Shown here piece after piece: positions 1 through 9,703 of a stretch of DNA of 64,000 nucleotides. Position numbers and translations under genes: made by a program. Source of the DNA: Thermopolyspora flexuosa (lineage in GTDB: Bacteria; Actinomycetota; Actinomycetes; Streptosporangiales; Streptosporangiaceae); assembly GCF_006716785.1 (NCBI RefSeq), contig NZ_VFPQ01000001.1, forward strand, positions 682,001 through 746,000. Direction: 5' to 3'. Numbering within the stretch: the first letter of the stretch is position 1; each line of letters begins with the position of its first letter. Below the pieces are notes generated by a model, which was not told the DNA's origin, did no database searches, and was given only the letters and a program-made list of their open reading frames with translations.

Positions 1-646
1 CCGGGAGCCGGGTCTTCGGCCGCGTCGCGTCCGCCGGGTCGAGCTGGGGGAGCAGCGCGAGCAGCCGCGCCCGCAGGTCGCCGGGCGGGCGCTGCCACGG
101 CAGCCGGGCGAGCACGTCCTCGATCGGGGCCACCTCGACCGCGCCGTAGATCTCGGCGATGCGCTCGGGCACGTACTCGGCGTGCCGGGCGTGGTAGAGC
201 GCGGTCTTGAGCGACTGGGTGAACCGGTTCCGCGCCGACATGATGAGCTGCCCGGCGGTGTCGATCGCGACGTCGAGCACCTGGGCGAGCTCGTCGGGGG
301 CGAGCCGGCACACCGCCGACAGCAGCAGCACCTCGCGCTGGTGCGGCCGCAGGTCGCGGACGACCCGCTCGATCAGCGCGGTGGCCGGGTCGACCGCGAA
401 GTCGACGAGCGGCGGGAAGTAGACCACGTCACGCCGGTTGATCTCCCGGCGGGCGAGGGCGTACAGCAGGGCGCGGCTCGGCCGCATCACCGGCACGCTG
501 GTGAGCACCGCGAGCACCGCGTCCGCCGCGGTCTCCCGGTCACCGAGCTGGTCGAAACAGTACGCGAACAGTCCGGCCGCGTGCCGGTCGTACAGCTCGA
601 CCACCACGTCGCTGTGCGAGCGTTGACCGGAGAGTGGTTGCGACAC
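1..646 (-). CDS. Sigma-70-like (ECF-type) RNA polymerase sigma factor, 3' end outside window
   Basis: Reading the minus strand from a GTG at 646, preceded by a GGGGGA ribosome binding site, gives an open frame that runs off the left edge (215 codons seen). Residues about 15-75 look like sigma region 2 (VVELYDRHAAGLFAYCFDQL, then ALLYALARREINRR). Residues about 100-155 look like region 4, with a helix-turn-helix starting RDLRPHQREVLLLSAVCRL. The frame continues past region 4, so the protein has a C-terminal extension not visible here. It is divergent from the osmoprotectant ABC operon. The sigma assignment rests on this overall pattern; region 2 is weakly conserved, so it could be a sigma-like regulator rather than a functional sigma factor. 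Confidence 0.6.
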   Translation of the reverse strand, partial: MSQPLSGQRSHSDVVVELYDRHAAGLFAYCFDQLGDRETAADAVLAVLTSVPVMRPSRALLYALARREINRRDVVYFPPLVDFAVDPATALIERVVRDLRPHQREVLLLSAVCRLAPDELAQVLDVAIDTAGQLIMSARNRFTQSLKTALYHARHAEYVPERIAEIYGAVEVAPIEDVLARLPWQRPPGDLRARLLALLPQLDPADATRPKTRLP

Positions 647-823
647 TGCCGGTCCCCCTGTGCCTCGTGTGTCCACAGTGAAGAATCGCGCTCCTCGTCA
701 TGATGCCAAGTGCGGACCGGCCACCGCAGTAACCGATGCGCACTAGTTAGATTCTTCCCCCGTTGTTTAAACGGATCCCCAGCCGGGGTCGGCTGAACAT
801 CCGACGACAAACGGGAAGGAAAA

Positions 824-874
824 ATGACAACGGTTCCGCCTCGGTCATCCCGGTCGAACGAAGGAAAAGCGTGA
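824..874 (+). CDS. Possible 16-residue leader peptide in front of the ABC operon
   Basis: An ATG at 824 sits 3 bases after an AAGGA and opens 16 codons (MTTVPPRSSRSNEGKA). Its TGA stop (872-874) overlaps the GTG start (871-873) of the downstream ATPase gene. This arrangement would couple translation of the two. No homologue is recognised, and the ribosome binding site is a little too close to the ATG. It may be a genuine leader or a chance frame. Confidence 0.35.
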   Translation: MTTVPPRSSRSNEGKA

Positions 875-1977
875 TCACTTTCGAAGGCGTCACGAAGCGC
901 TATCCCGGCGGCACGGTGGCCGTCCGCGACCTCACGCTGGAGGTGCCGACCGGCGAGATCAGCGTCTTCGTCGGCCCGTCCGGCTGCGGCAAGACCACGT
1001 CGCTGCGCATGATCAACCGGATGATCGAGCCCACCGAGGGGCGCGTGCTGCTCGACGGGCGCGACGTCCGCGAGATCGACCCGCCCGCGCTGCGGCGCGG
1101 CATCGGGTACGTGATCCAGCACGGCGGCCTGTTCCCCCACCGGCGTGTGGTGGACAACATCGCCACGGTGCCGTACCTGCTCGGCTGGGACCGCAGGCGG
1201 GCGCGGCGGCGGGCCCGGGAGCTGATGGAGCGGGTCGGGCTCGACGACGAGCTCGCCGACCGGTACCCGTTCCAGCTCTCCGGCGGCCAGCAGCAGCGGG
1301 TCGGGGTGGCCCGCGCGCTCGCCGCCGACCCGCCGGTGCTGCTCATGGACGAGCCGTTCAGCGCGGTCGACCCGGTGGTGCGCGCCGGTCTGCAGGACGA
1401 GCTGCTGCGGCTGCAGGCCGAACTGCGCAAGACGATCGTGTTCGTCACCCACGACATCGACGAGGCGATCAAGCTCGGCGACCGGGTGGCGGTGCTGCGC
1501 GAGGGCGGCAGGCTCGCCCAGTACGCCACCCCGGCCGAGCTGCTCGCCGCGCCCGCCGACGACTTCGTGCGCGCCTTCCTCGGCCGCGACCGGGGCATCC
1601 GGCTGCTGTCGTTCCTGCCCGCCGCGGACCTGCCGCTGCGCCGTGACCTCGTGGTGGCGCAAGGGGACCCGGCCCCGGCGGGCGCCGACTGGGTGGTGGT
1701 CGTCGACGCCGACCGCCGCCCGCTCGGCTGGCGGGCCGCCGGGAACGGCCGGCTCGCCGGGTACGGCGCGTACCGGGCGGACCGCGACTCGCTGCGCGCC
1801 GCGCTCGACGCCGCGCTGCTCTCCCCGTGCGGGGCGGCGATCGCGCTCGACGAGGACGGCCGGGTGGCCGGGGTCGTCACCCGGGACGCCCTGGACGCCG
1901 CACTCGCCCGGGCCGCCGCCGACGCCCACCGCGATGCCGCGCCCGCCGCGGGCCGGTCCGGGGAGGGGGCGGGGTGA
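871..1977 (+). CDS. Glycine betaine/choline-type (OpuCA/ProV) ABC transporter ATPase
   Basis: This is the ATP-hydrolysing subunit of an osmoprotectant importer at the inner face of the membrane. All motifs are present: Walker A GPSGCGKT (residues 35-42), Q-loop Q83, signature LSGGQ (136-140), Walker B VLLMDE (156-161) and the FVTHD switch. A degenerate CBS-like C-terminal region follows (from about residue 250), as in OpuCA proteins, where CBS pairs sense ionic strength. The GTG at 871 is chosen because AAGGA lies 5 bases upstream and the conserved sequence begins there (VITFEGVTKRY); the longer frame from 763 has no ribosome binding site. The stop overlaps the next gene by 4 bases (GTGA). 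First full gene of a four-gene operon. Confidence 0.88.
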   Translation: MITFEGVTKRYPGGTVAVRDLTLEVPTGEISVFVGPSGCGKTTSLRMINRMIEPTEGRVLLDGRDVREIDPPALRRGIGYVIQHGGLFPHRRVVDNIATVPYLLGWDRRRARRRARELMERVGLDDELADRYPFQLSGGQQQRVGVARALAADPPVLLMDEPFSAVDPVVRAGLQDELLRLQAELRKTIVFVTHDIDEAIKLGDRVAVLREGGRLAQYATPAELLAAPADDFVRAFLGRDRGIRLLSFLPAADLPLRRDLVVAQGDPAPAGADWVVVVDADRRPLGWRAAGNGRLAGYGAYRADRDSLRAALDAALLSPCGAAIALDEDGRVAGVVTRDALDAALARAAADAHRDAAPAAGRSGEGAG

Positions 1978-2651
1978 GGCCGGACGAGCCGCTGATCCGC
2001 TGGGACTGGATCGGCCGCAACCGGTCGATGATCTGGGAGCTGCTCGTCGACAACACCGTGATGGGCCTGCTGCCGGTGCTCTTCGGGCTGCTGCTCGCGC
2101 TGCCGATAGGGCTCGCCTGCTCCCGCTGGCGGGTCCTCTACCAGCCCGCGTCCGGCCTGCTCAACGTGGTCTACGCGCTGCCGTCGCTCGCCCTGTTCAT
2201 CGTGCTCATCCCGGTCACCGGGCTCGCCGAGCGGGCCACCGTGATCATCCCGCTCACCTGCTACGCCCTCGCCGTGCTCGTCCCGGCCGTGGTGGACGGG
2301 CTGCGCTCGGTCCCCGACCACGTACGGCAGGCCGCCGAGGCGATGGGCTTCACGCCGCTGCGCCGGCTGGTCCAGGTGGAGCTGCCGATCGCGGTGCCGG
2401 TGGTGCTCGCCGGGATGCGGGTCGCCACCGTGTCCGGCATCAGCCTGGTGAGCGTGGGCGCGCTGATCGGCCGCGGCGGGCTCGGCGGGCTGTTCGTCAC
2501 CGGCTGGCAGCTGCGCTTCCCCACGCCGATCATCGTGGGCGTCGTGCTCGTGGTGCTGCTCGCGGTCGCCGCGGACGGGCTGCTCGTGCTCGCCGGTCGG
2601 CTGCTCACCCCGTGGGCGCGAGCCCGCCGCGAGGCAGGGGAGGCCGCATGA
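1974..2651 (+). CDS. Osmoprotectant ABC transporter permease (OpuCB type)
   Basis: Membrane subunit of the glycine betaine/choline-type importer, 225 residues with about five to six hydrophobic segments. It carries the binding-protein-dependent permease (EAA) loop, visible as AAEAMGFTPLRRLVQVELP near residues 120-140, which docks on the ATPase. The GTG start overlaps the stop of the ATPase gene (GTGA) and the gene ends in an ATGA overlap with the second permease, so the three are translationally coupled. Confidence 0.88.
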   Translation: MRPDEPLIRWDWIGRNRSMIWELLVDNTVMGLLPVLFGLLLALPIGLACSRWRVLYQPASGLLNVVYALPSLALFIVLIPVTGLAERATVIIPLTCYALAVLVPAVVDGLRSVPDHVRQAAEAMGFTPLRRLVQVELPIAVPVVLAGMRVATVSGISLVSVGALIGRGGLGGLFVTGWQLRFPTPIIVGVVLVVLLAVAADGLLVLAGRLLTPWARARREAGEAA

Positions 2652-3316
2652 GCTGGCTCGCGGACTTCTTCGGCGACCCGGCGAACTGGGCCGGGCCGTA
2701 CGGCATCCCGGTGCGGCTCGCCGAGCACGCCGGGTTCTGCGCGCTCGCGCTCGGCCTCGCCGCGCTCGTCGCGGTGCCGCTCGGGCTGCTCGCCGGGCAC
2801 ACCGGGCGGGGCGTCCACCTGGTGACGTTCACCGCGAACGCCGCGCGGGCGCTGCCCACGCTCGGGCTGCTCGTGCTCGTCATGCTGCTCGCCGGGGTGG
2901 GCACGCTGCCGGTGCTCGTGCCGCTCGTCGCGCTCGCCGTACCGCCGATCCTCGTGAACACCTGCGAGGGGGTGCGCGGGGTCGACCCCGACCTGCTCGA
3001 CGCCGCGTACGGCATGGGCCTGCGCGGCCACCAGGTGCTGCTGCGGGTGCGCACGCCGGTGGCGCTGCCGCTCATCCTGCTCGGGCTGCGGCTCGCCGCG
3101 ATCCAGGTGGTGGCGACCGCGACCGTCGCCGCGTACGTGGGCCTCGGCGGGCTGGGCCGGTTCATCATCGACGGCCTCGCCACCCGGGACTACCCGCAGA
3201 CCCTCGGCGGGGCCACGCTCGTGGTGCTGCTCGCGCTCGCCGTACAGGCCGCGTTCGCCGTCGTGGAGCGGGTCGCGGTGAGCAAGGGGGTGAGCCGACG
3301 GGTAAGAGGCGGTTAG
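2648..3316 (+). CDS. Osmoprotectant ABC transporter permease (OpuCD type)
   Basis: Second membrane subunit, 222 residues, paralogous to the preceding permease. The EAA loop is DAAYGMGLRGHQVLLRVRTP (around residue 120). Multiple hydrophobic segments cover most of the length. The ATG overlaps the upstream stop by 4 bases. Two permeases plus one ATPase and one lipoprotein is the OpuB/OpuC layout; the exact substrate (betaine, choline, carnitine or another compatible solute) cannot be read from the sequence. Confidence 0.87.
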   Translation: MSWLADFFGDPANWAGPYGIPVRLAEHAGFCALALGLAALVAVPLGLLAGHTGRGVHLVTFTANAARALPTLGLLVLVMLLAGVGTLPVLVPLVALAVPPILVNTCEGVRGVDPDLLDAAYGMGLRGHQVLLRVRTPVALPLILLGLRLAAIQVVATATVAAYVGLGGLGRFIIDGLATRDYPQTLGGATLVVLLALAVQAAFAVVERVAVSKGVSRRVRGG

Positions 3317-3350
3317 CCCCGATTTCCCCCAACGCAGAAGGGAATTTTCG

Positions 3351-4256
3351 ATGAGACGTCTGTTCGGCGGCCTGGTGCTCACCCTGACCGCCGTGATCGC
3401 CCTGGCCGGATGCGGTGGGGGAGGCGACCCCCTCGACGAGCCGACCGGCGGGCCCTCCGGGGCGCGCGGCACCACGGTCGTGGTCGGCTCGGCCAACTTC
3501 CCGGAGAACGTGCTGCTCGGCTCGATCTACAGCCAGGCACTGCGGGCCAAGGGCGTCAACGTGGAGGAGAAGTTCAACATCGGCAGCCGGGAGATCATCT
3601 TCGGCCAGGTCCAGAGCGGGGCGATCACCGTGCTGCCCGAGTACCTCGGCTCGCTGCTCGCCTACGTCGACCCGAAGTCCATCGCGCGGACCAAGGAGCA
3701 GATCGTCGCCGAGCTGCGGGGGAAGCTCCCGGACACGCTGGAGATCCTGGAGCCCGCCGCGGCGGAGGACAACAACTCGCTCACCGTGACCCGGCAGACC
3801 GCCGAGCGGTACGGCCTGGCCACGATCGAGGACCTGGCGAAGGTGTCGAAGGACATGGTCGTGGGCGGCCCGCCGGAGTTCCGGCAGCGCCAGGAGGAGA
3901 ACCTCCGGCGCACCTACGGCCTGGAATTCAAGGAGTGGCGGCCGACCGGCGACGCCACCGCCGACGCGATCCTCGACGGCACGGTGGACGTCGGCAACGT
4001 GTTCACCACCGACCCGGTGATCGCCCTTGAGGGGCTGGTGCCGCTGGAGGACAACAAGAACGCGTTCGGCGCGGAGAACGTCGTGCCGCTCGTGCACCGG
4101 GCCGGCGTGGACGACACCGTGCGGGCCACGCTCAACACGGTGTCCGCCAAGCTCGACACCCCCGCGCTGCTCGAGATGATGAAGCGCGTCGCCGTCGACA
4201 AGGAGGCCCCGGAGGCGGTGGCGAAGGACTGGCTGGCCCGCAACGGGCTGCTGTGA
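3351..4256 (+). CDS. Osmoprotectant-binding lipoprotein (OpuCC type)
   Basis: Extracytoplasmic solute-binding protein, 301 residues. The N-terminus is a lipoprotein signal: MRRL, a hydrophobic core, then lipobox LAGC with the lipidated cysteine near residue 21. The mature part matches the QAT (OpuAC) family, for example VVVGSANFPENVLLGSIYSQ followed by LPEYLGSLLAY. The ATG is preceded by AGAAGGG. The gene lies 34 bases after the second permease and is followed by a hairpin terminator, so it closes the operon. Confidence 0.9.
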   Translation: MRRLFGGLVLTLTAVIALAGCGGGGDPLDEPTGGPSGARGTTVVVGSANFPENVLLGSIYSQALRAKGVNVEEKFNIGSREIIFGQVQSGAITVLPEYLGSLLAYVDPKSIARTKEQIVAELRGKLPDTLEILEPAAAEDNNSLTVTRQTAERYGLATIEDLAKVSKDMVVGGPPEFRQRQEENLRRTYGLEFKEWRPTGDATADAILDGTVDVGNVFTTDPVIALEGLVPLEDNKNAFGAENVVPLVHRAGVDDTVRATLNTVSAKLDTPALLEMMKRVAVDKEAPEAVAKDWLARNGLL

Positions 4257-4272
4257 TCGCCTGACATGATGG

Positions 4273-4303
4273 GAAGCCCCCGCGTGACCGGGCCGGGGGC
4301 TTC
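4273..4303 (+). terminator. Rho-independent-like hairpin ending the osmoprotectant operon
   Basis: Perfect 10-bp arms GAAGCCCCCG (4273-4282) and CGGGGGCTTC (4294-4303) with an 11-base loop, 16 bases after the stop of the binding protein. No long T-run follows, which is common for high-GC actinobacterial terminators. Confidence 0.75.
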
Positions 4304-4322
4304 TCGTCGTCAGGGGAGGGGC

Positions 4323-4802
4323 GTGAGCGAGTTCACCGAGGCGATGGCGCAGCTCGCGGCGGGCGTGACCGTGCTCACGGTACGCGACGGCCGCGACGAC
4401 ATCGGCACCACCGTGACCACGTTCACCTCGTTGTCCCTCGACCCGCCGCTGGTGATGGTGAGCGTCACCAGCACGGGCTACCTCAACGAGGTGCTGCTGC
4501 GCCGCGACCGCTGGGCCGCATCCCTGCTCTCCGGCGGCCAGGCGGCGATCGCGAGCCGGTTCGCCACCCCGGGCCGGCCCAGCGCCCGGCTGCTCGTCGC
4601 GGGCACGCCCCACCACCGCGGGCCGCACAGCGAGGCGCTGATCATCGACGGCGGGGTGGCCGCGATCGAGGCGGAGACCGACAAGGTCGTGCCCGCCGGG
4701 GACCACACCGTCTACATCGCGTCCCTGCTCGCGGTCGACTACGTCGACGCGGGCCGCCCCCCGCTGGTACGGCTCCGCGGCCGCTACCGGCCGCTCGGCT
4801 AG
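4323..4802 (+). CDS. Flavin reductase (FMN-binding split-barrel) family protein
   Basis: 159 residues matching the flavin reductase-like fold: MAQLAAGVTVLTV, then GTTVTTFTSLSLDPPLVMVS, the family core that binds FMN. Such proteins supply reduced flavin to a monooxygenase or act as NAD(P)H:flavin oxidoreductases. No partner monooxygenase is adjacent. GTG at 4323 is chosen because GGAGGGG lies just upstream and the conserved region follows at once; the frame can be extended to 4266, but that reads through the terminator hairpin. Convergent with sppA, 36 bases apart. Confidence 0.8.
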   Translation: MSEFTEAMAQLAAGVTVLTVRDGRDDIGTTVTTFTSLSLDPPLVMVSVTSTGYLNEVLLRRDRWAASLLSGGQAAIASRFATPGRPSARLLVAGTPHHRGPHSEALIIDGGVAAIEAETDKVVPAGDHTVYIASLLAVDYVDAGRPPLVRLRGRYRPLG

Positions 4803-4838
4803 CCCGGCGGCCGTGCCGTACCGGCGGGGCCGGGGCGG

Positions 4839-6560
4839 CTAGCGGATGACCCAGGTGCCGGGCAGGATGAGCGGGCCGTACGGCGGCAGCCCGAGCCGGG
4901 CCGCGAGCACGGCCAGCGGCCCCCACGCCTCCAGGCGCACCCGGGCGATCGCCTCCGCCTTGTCCTCGCTGGATTCGGCCGGGCGCAGCCGCTCCAGCGC
5001 GTGCAGCTTCGGGTAGTAGCGCACCGGCGCGTCGGCCGCCAGCCCCGCCTTGCGGCGGGCGATCGCCAGCGCCTCCTCCAGGCCGCCGAGCTCGTCGACG
5101 AGCCCGCGCTCGTGCGCGTCCGCCCCGGTCCACACCCGGCCGCGGGCGAGCTCGTGCGCCCGGTCCCGGTCGAGGCCGCGGGCCTCGGCGACCTTGCCCA
5201 CGAAGTCGTCGTAGATGCGGTCGAGCCAGGCGTTGACCCGCTCCCACTGCGCCTCGGAGAACTCCTGGGTGAGCGAGAACATGTTCGCGTTCGCGCCCTC
5301 GAGGATCGTCTCGGTGGCGATCCCGACCTTCGCCAGCAGCTCGCCGATCACCGGCTTGCCGCCGAGCACGCCGATCGAGCCGGTGAGCGTGCCGGGCTGG
5401 GCCACGATCACGTCGGCGGGCATCGACACGAAGTAGCCGCCGGACGCGGCGACGTCACCCATCGACACCACGACCGGCTTGCCCGCCCGGCGGGTGAGCA
5501 GCACCTCGCGCCAGATCGCGTCGGACGCGACGTACGAGCCGCCGGGGCTGTTCACCCGGAACACGACCGCCTTCACCTTCTCGTCCCGGCGGGCGGCGCG
5601 GAACGCCGCGCAGATCGTGTCCGAGCCCATCGAGGCGCCGCCGAACGGGCTGCGCCCGCTGCGGCCGAGGCGGATCGCGCCGTGCCCGTGGATGAGCGCG
5701 ACCACCTGCTCGCCCGGCCGCGGCATCTTCCGGCCGAGCAGGTGCTTGTGGTAGCGGGTGACGTACTGCAGGTGCGGCTCCTGCCCGGTCTGCGACCGCA
5801 CGCCCGCCTTGAGGTCCGCGTAGACCTCGTCGCGGTAGGCGAGCCGGTCCACCAGGCCGGCGCGGACCGCCTCCGCGCCGATGAACGGGCCCTCGTCGAT
5901 CATCTCGCGCACCCGGGTGGGCTCCATGCGCCGCGCCTCGGCGATCCCGGCGACGATCTGCTCGGTGACCGACTCGGCGATCCGGGCCATCATCTCCCGG
6001 TGCGCCTCGGTCATGTGGTCCTGGGTGAAGGTGTTCGCCGCGGTCTTGTACTCGTGCCGCTGGCCCACCTGGTACTCGACGCCGGCCTTGCCGAGCGCGT
6101 CCTTGAGGAAGTGCTGCTGCAGCGCGATGCCGGTGAGCCCGACGTCGCCGGACGGCTGCAGGCAGATCGTCTCGCACGCGGTGGCGAGGTAGTAGGGGAC
6201 GGTGCCCGCGCCGAACTCGCCGAGGGTCTCGGCGAACGCGACCGTGCGCTTGCCCGACCGGCGGAAGGCCTGGATCGCGCCGCGCAGCTCCTGGACCGTG
6301 CCGAACTCGATCGGGTGGCCGCCGATCCTGACGATCAGGGCCCGTACCCGGTCGTCGCTCCGGGCGCGCTTGAGGCCCGACAGCAGGTCGGTGAGACGCG
6401 GCCGGCGCATGGACATGACCGCCGAGAAGGGGTCGGTCGGCGGCCCTTCCACGACGCCCTCGGTGAGATCGAGTTCCAGAATCAGCGGGGAGGTCCGCAC
6501 CTTCCGGAACCGGTCGAGGGCATCGGTGATCACCTTGGTCGCGTCCATAGACCCCACCAT
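4839..6560 (-). CDS. sppA: Signal peptide peptidase SppA, 67K type
   Basis: Membrane-associated serine protease of family S49 that degrades cleaved signal peptides. At 573 residues it has the duplicated long form: an N-terminal S49 domain with the general-base lysine in EYKTAANTF (K172) and a C-terminal domain with the nucleophile serine in DVAASGGYF (about S373). A clear N-terminal membrane anchor is not obvious, unlike E. coli SppA. The start may be the ATG at 6560 or the one at 6548 (MDATKV); neither has a convincing ribosome binding site. It follows glgB by only about 10 bases on the same strand and may be co-transcribed with it. Confidence 0.88.
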   Translation of the reverse strand: MVGSMDATKVITDALDRFRKVRTSPLILELDLTEGVVEGPPTDPFSAVMSMRRPRLTDLLSGLKRARSDDRVRALIVRIGGHPIEFGTVQELRGAIQAFRRSGKRTVAFAETLGEFGAGTVPYYLATACETICLQPSGDVGLTGIALQQHFLKDALGKAGVEYQVGQRHEYKTAANTFTQDHMTEAHREMMARIAESVTEQIVAGIAEARRMEPTRVREMIDEGPFIGAEAVRAGLVDRLAYRDEVYADLKAGVRSQTGQEPHLQYVTRYHKHLLGRKMPRPGEQVVALIHGHGAIRLGRSGRSPFGGASMGSDTICAAFRAARRDEKVKAVVFRVNSPGGSYVASDAIWREVLLTRRAGKPVVVSMGDVAASGGYFVSMPADVIVAQPGTLTGSIGVLGGKPVIGELLAKVGIATETILEGANANMFSLTQEFSEAQWERVNAWLDRIYDDFVGKVAEARGLDRDRAHELARGRVWTGADAHERGLVDELGGLEEALAIARRKAGLAADAPVRYYPKLHALERLRPAESSEDKAEAIARVRLEAWGPLAVLAARLGLPPYGPLILPGTWVIR

Positions 6561-6570
6561 AAGGGACGGA

Positions 6571-8817
6571 TCAGACGCGCGGCGCGGTCGTTTCGGCGGG
6601 ACCCTCCTCCGCCGGATCCGTGCGCCGGGCGGGCCGCAGCCAGAGCACGCCGAGCGGCGGGACGCGCAGCCGCGCCGAGTACGGCAGGCCGTGCCGGGGC
6701 ACGTCGACGGCCTCCACCCGGCCGAGATTGCCCACGCCGCTGCCCGCGTACTCGTAGGCGTCGGTGTTGAGGATCTCCTCCCACACGCCCGGCTCGGGCA
6801 GGCCGAGGTGGTAGTCCTCGTGCGGCACGCCCGCGAAGTTCGCCACGCAGGCGAGCACCGAGCCGTCCGTGCCGTACCGGAGAAACGAGAACACGTTCCC
6901 CTGCGCGTCGTCGGCGTCGATCCAGCGGAACCCGTCGGGGGTGTGGTCCTGGGTGTAGAGGGCGGGCGTGGACGTGTAGATCCGGTTGAGGTCCCGCACC
7001 AGCCGCTGCACCCCCTGGTGGAAGTCGAAGTCGAGCACCCACCAGTCGAGGCCGCGCTGCTCCGACCACTCCGAGCCCTGGCCGAACTCGCCGCCCATGA
7101 ACAGCAGCTGCTTGCCCGGGTGCGCCCACATGTACGCGAGCAGGGCGCGCAGGTTCGCGAACCGCTGCCACTCGTCGCCGGGCATCTTGCCGAGCAGCGA
7201 GCCCTTGCCGTGCACCACCTCGTCGTGCGACAGCGGCAGCACGAAGTTCTCCGAGTACGCGTACATCAGGGAGAACGTCATCTGGTGATGGTGGTACTGG
7301 CGGTAGATCGGCTCGTGCCGCAGGTAGGCGAGGGTGTCGTGCATCCAGCCCATGTTCCACTTGAAGCCGAACCCGAGCCCGCCCAGGTAGACCGGCCGGG
7401 ACACGCCCGGCCAGGCGGTGGACTCCTCGGCGATGGTGACGATGCCCGGCACCTCGCGGTAGCAGACCGTGTTGAGCTCCTTGAGGAACTCCACCGCCTC
7501 GATGTTCTCCCGCCCGCCGTAGATGTTCGGGGTCCACTCGCCCTCGGGACGCGAGTAGTCGAGGTAGAGCATGGAGGCGACCGCGTCCACCCGCAGGCCG
7601 TCGATGTGGAACTCCTTGAGCCAGTAGAGCGCGTTCGCCACCAGGAAGTTGCGCACCTCGTTGCGGCCGTAGTCGAACACGTAGGTGCCCCAGTCCGGGT
7701 GGTAACCGCGCTTCGGGTCGGGGTGCTCGTACAGCGCGGTGCCGTCGAACCGCCCCAGCGCCCAGTCGTCCATCGGGAAGTGCGCGGGCACCCAGTCGAG
7801 CAGCACGCCGATGCCCGCCTGGTGCAGCCGGTCCACCAGGTACCGGAAGTCGTCCGGCGTGCCGAACCGGGCGGTCGGCGCGTAGTACGAGGTCACCTGG
7901 TAGCCCCACGATGGCCCGTACGGGTGCTCGGCCACCGGCAGGAACTCCACGTGAGTGAACCCCATGTCCGTCACGTACTCGACCAGCTCGGTCGCCAGGT
8001 CGCGGTAGGACAGCCCCGGCCGCCACGAGCCGAGGTGCACCTCGTACACGCTCATCGGCTCCTCGAGCGGCCGCCGCGACGCCCGCCTCGCCATCCACTC
8101 GTCGTCCTGCCACTCGTACGTCGACCGCTCCACGATCGACGCGGTCGCCGGCGGCACCTCGGTACGGCGGGCCATCGGGTCGGCCTTCTCCCGCCACACC
8201 CCGTCGACGCCGAGCACCGCGAACTTGTACCGCTCGCCCGGCCCGATCCCCGGCACGAACAGCTCCCACACCCCGGACCGGCCGAGCGACCGCATCGGGT
8301 ACCCCTGCCCGTCCCAGTGGTTGAAGTCGCCGATCAGCCGCACGCCCCGGGCGTTCGGCGCCCACACGGCGAAAGCCGTACCGTCGACGTCCTCGTGCCG
8401 CATCACCCGGGCGCCGAGCACCTCCCACAGCCGCTCGTGCCGCCCCTCACCGATCAGGTGCAGGTCGAGCTCGCCGATCGTCGGCCAGTGCCGGTACGGG
8501 TCGTGCACCACCTGCGGCTCACAGCCCGCGTAGGTGACCCGCAGCCGGTAGTCCGGGATCTTGTCCAGCCCCGGGATCGTCGTGGCGAACACCCCGTGCG
8601 CGACGTGCGTCATCTCCCGCGCCTCGTCGCCGATGAGCACCTCGACCTTCTCCGCCAGCGGCCGAAGCGCCCGGATCGTCACGCCGTCGGGGCCGGGGTG
8701 AGCGCCCAGAATCGAATGCGGATCATGGTGGGCCCCGCCCGCCAGCCGGTCCAGCTCCGCATCCATCGCCCGCTCACCACTCCTCGCTCGCACCGGATCA
8801 CTCCACCGTTCGCTCAT
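6571..8817 (-). CDS. glgB: 1,4-alpha-glucan branching enzyme GlgB
   Basis: GH13 enzyme that cuts alpha-1,4-glucan and re-attaches it as alpha-1,6 branches. From residue about 20: N-terminal GlgB domain ([10 protein letters not shown]), CBM48 ([20 protein letters not shown]), then the catalytic barrel with [16 protein letters not shown] (nucleophile Asp near 411), TIAEESTAW (acid/base Glu near 464) and [10 protein letters not shown], and a C-terminal beta domain. Start at 8817 (MSERWSDPV, weak AGGCAGGG upstream) gives 748 residues; ATG at 8766 ([10 protein letters not shown]) is an alternative. The reading frame stays open to 9600, but that extension is antisense to another gene and is not counted. 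In many actinobacteria glgB follows the maltokinase gene directly; here the two are separated. Confidence 0.92.
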   Translation of the reverse strand: MSERWSDPVRARSGERAMDAELDRLAGGAHHDPHSILGAHPGPDGVTIRALRPLAEKVEVLIGDEAREMTHVAHGVFATTIPGLDKIPDYRLRVTYAGCEPQVVHDPYRHWPTIGELDLHLIGEGRHERLWEVLGARVMRHEDVDGTAFAVWAPNARGVRLIGDFNHWDGQGYPMRSLGRSGVWELFVPGIGPGERYKFAVLGVDGVWREKADPMARRTEVPPATASIVERSTYEWQDDEWMARRASRRPLEEPMSVYEVHLGSWRPGLSYRDLATELVEYVTDMGFTHVEFLPVAEHPYGPSWGYQVTSYYAPTARFGTPDDFRYLVDRLHQAGIGVLLDWVPAHFPMDDWALGRFDGTALYEHPDPKRGYHPDWGTYVFDYGRNEVRNFLVANALYWLKEFHIDGLRVDAVASMLYLDYSRPEGEWTPNIYGGRENIEAVEFLKELNTVCYREVPGIVTIAEESTAWPGVSRPVYLGGLGFGFKWNMGWMHDTLAYLRHEPIYRQYHHHQMTFSLMYAYSENFVLPLSHDEVVHGKGSLLGKMPGDEWQRFANLRALLAYMWAHPGKQLLFMGGEFGQGSEWSEQRGLDWWVLDFDFHQGVQRLVRDLNRIYTSTPALYTQDHTPDGFRWIDADDAQGNVFSFLRYGTDGSVLACVANFAGVPHEDYHLGLPEPGVWEEILNTDAYEYAGSGVGNLGRVEAVDVPRHGLPYSARLRVPPLGVLWLRPARRTDPAEEGPAETTAPRV

Positions 8818-8880
8818 ACCCTGCCTGCCACCCACTGATCCAACCCGCCGCCCCCACGCAGACCCATCACAAGCGCGTAA

Positions 8881-9528
8881 CGACCGTGCCGCGACGCGCG
8901 GCTCGCCGCGACCACGCTGAGCATGCGCGCCCACCAGGCGTGGAGCATCGGCGACGGGCCTGCCTGTGTACGGCTCGCCGAGGCGGCGCGGTTGCACGAC
9001 GGGCGGACCACGCCGGGCGTGCAGGGCATGGCCGCGCAGATGGCGGCGCGGGGACACGCGCTGATGGGCGAGGCGGACGCGGCCCGCGCCCTGCTCGACG
9101 AGGCCGAGCGGCTGATCGCCAGGGCCACCGAGCGGCCGGAGGACGAGCCCGCCTGGATGTACTTCTACGACGACGGCTGGTTCGCCATGCAGCGCGGCAT
9201 GGCCGAGATCGAGCTCGGCGCGGGCGACCGGGCCGTTCCGCTGCTCGAGGCGGGGTTGTCCCGGCTGCCGGAGGCCTTCCGCCGTGACCGCGCCTGGTTC
9301 GGTTCCTGCCTCGCCAAGGCGTACCTGCTCAAGGGCGACGCCGACGCCGCGGCCGGTACGGCGCTGCGGTACGCCGGGGACGCCGTCGCCGTGAACGCCT
9401 ACGCCGTCCGGACGCTGCGTGACGTCGCCTCGGCACTGCGGGACACGCGGCTGCCCGCCGTACGCGATCTGGATGATCTGCTGGCGACCGCCCGGGACGC
9501 GGGGAACGGAAACCGCCCCTCGGAGTAG
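8881..9528 (+). pseudogene. Remnant of an XRE-family regulator: C-terminal TPR part only
   Basis: From 8881 the frame reads [26 protein letters not shown] and on to a stop at 9526-9528. It resembles the TPR-like C-terminal half of the large actinobacterial helix-turn-helix/TPR regulator family (for example [33 protein letters not shown], shown here in two pieces: [15 protein letters not shown] and [17 protein letters not shown]). The family usually has about 400 residues with an N-terminal XRE domain; here that half is absent and an in-frame TAA lies at 8878-8880. The first ATG (8923) would give 201 residues with no clear ribosome binding site. Family assignment is by overall pattern. Probably a decayed gene. 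Confidence 0.55.
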
Positions 9529-9703
9529 AGATCGCGTGCCTGCCGTCGTCAGGGCCGAAACCTCCCGATCCGGGTGACCGCAGAGCCGCGCGATACGCAT
9601 GGGGTTTGTGCTGCGTGTCTCTTATTACCGGTGTGGTGAATCGCAGGCGCGTTGCGAAAAGCACAGGTATGTTGCCGGTCGCGGTCAGACGAAAAGGAAA
9701 GCG

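Noticed and set aside
8818..9600. N-terminal extension of GlgB to 9600 on the minus strand (1009 residues)
   Set aside because: GlgB homology begins near 8766-8817; the extension is low-complexity and lies antisense to the regulator remnant.
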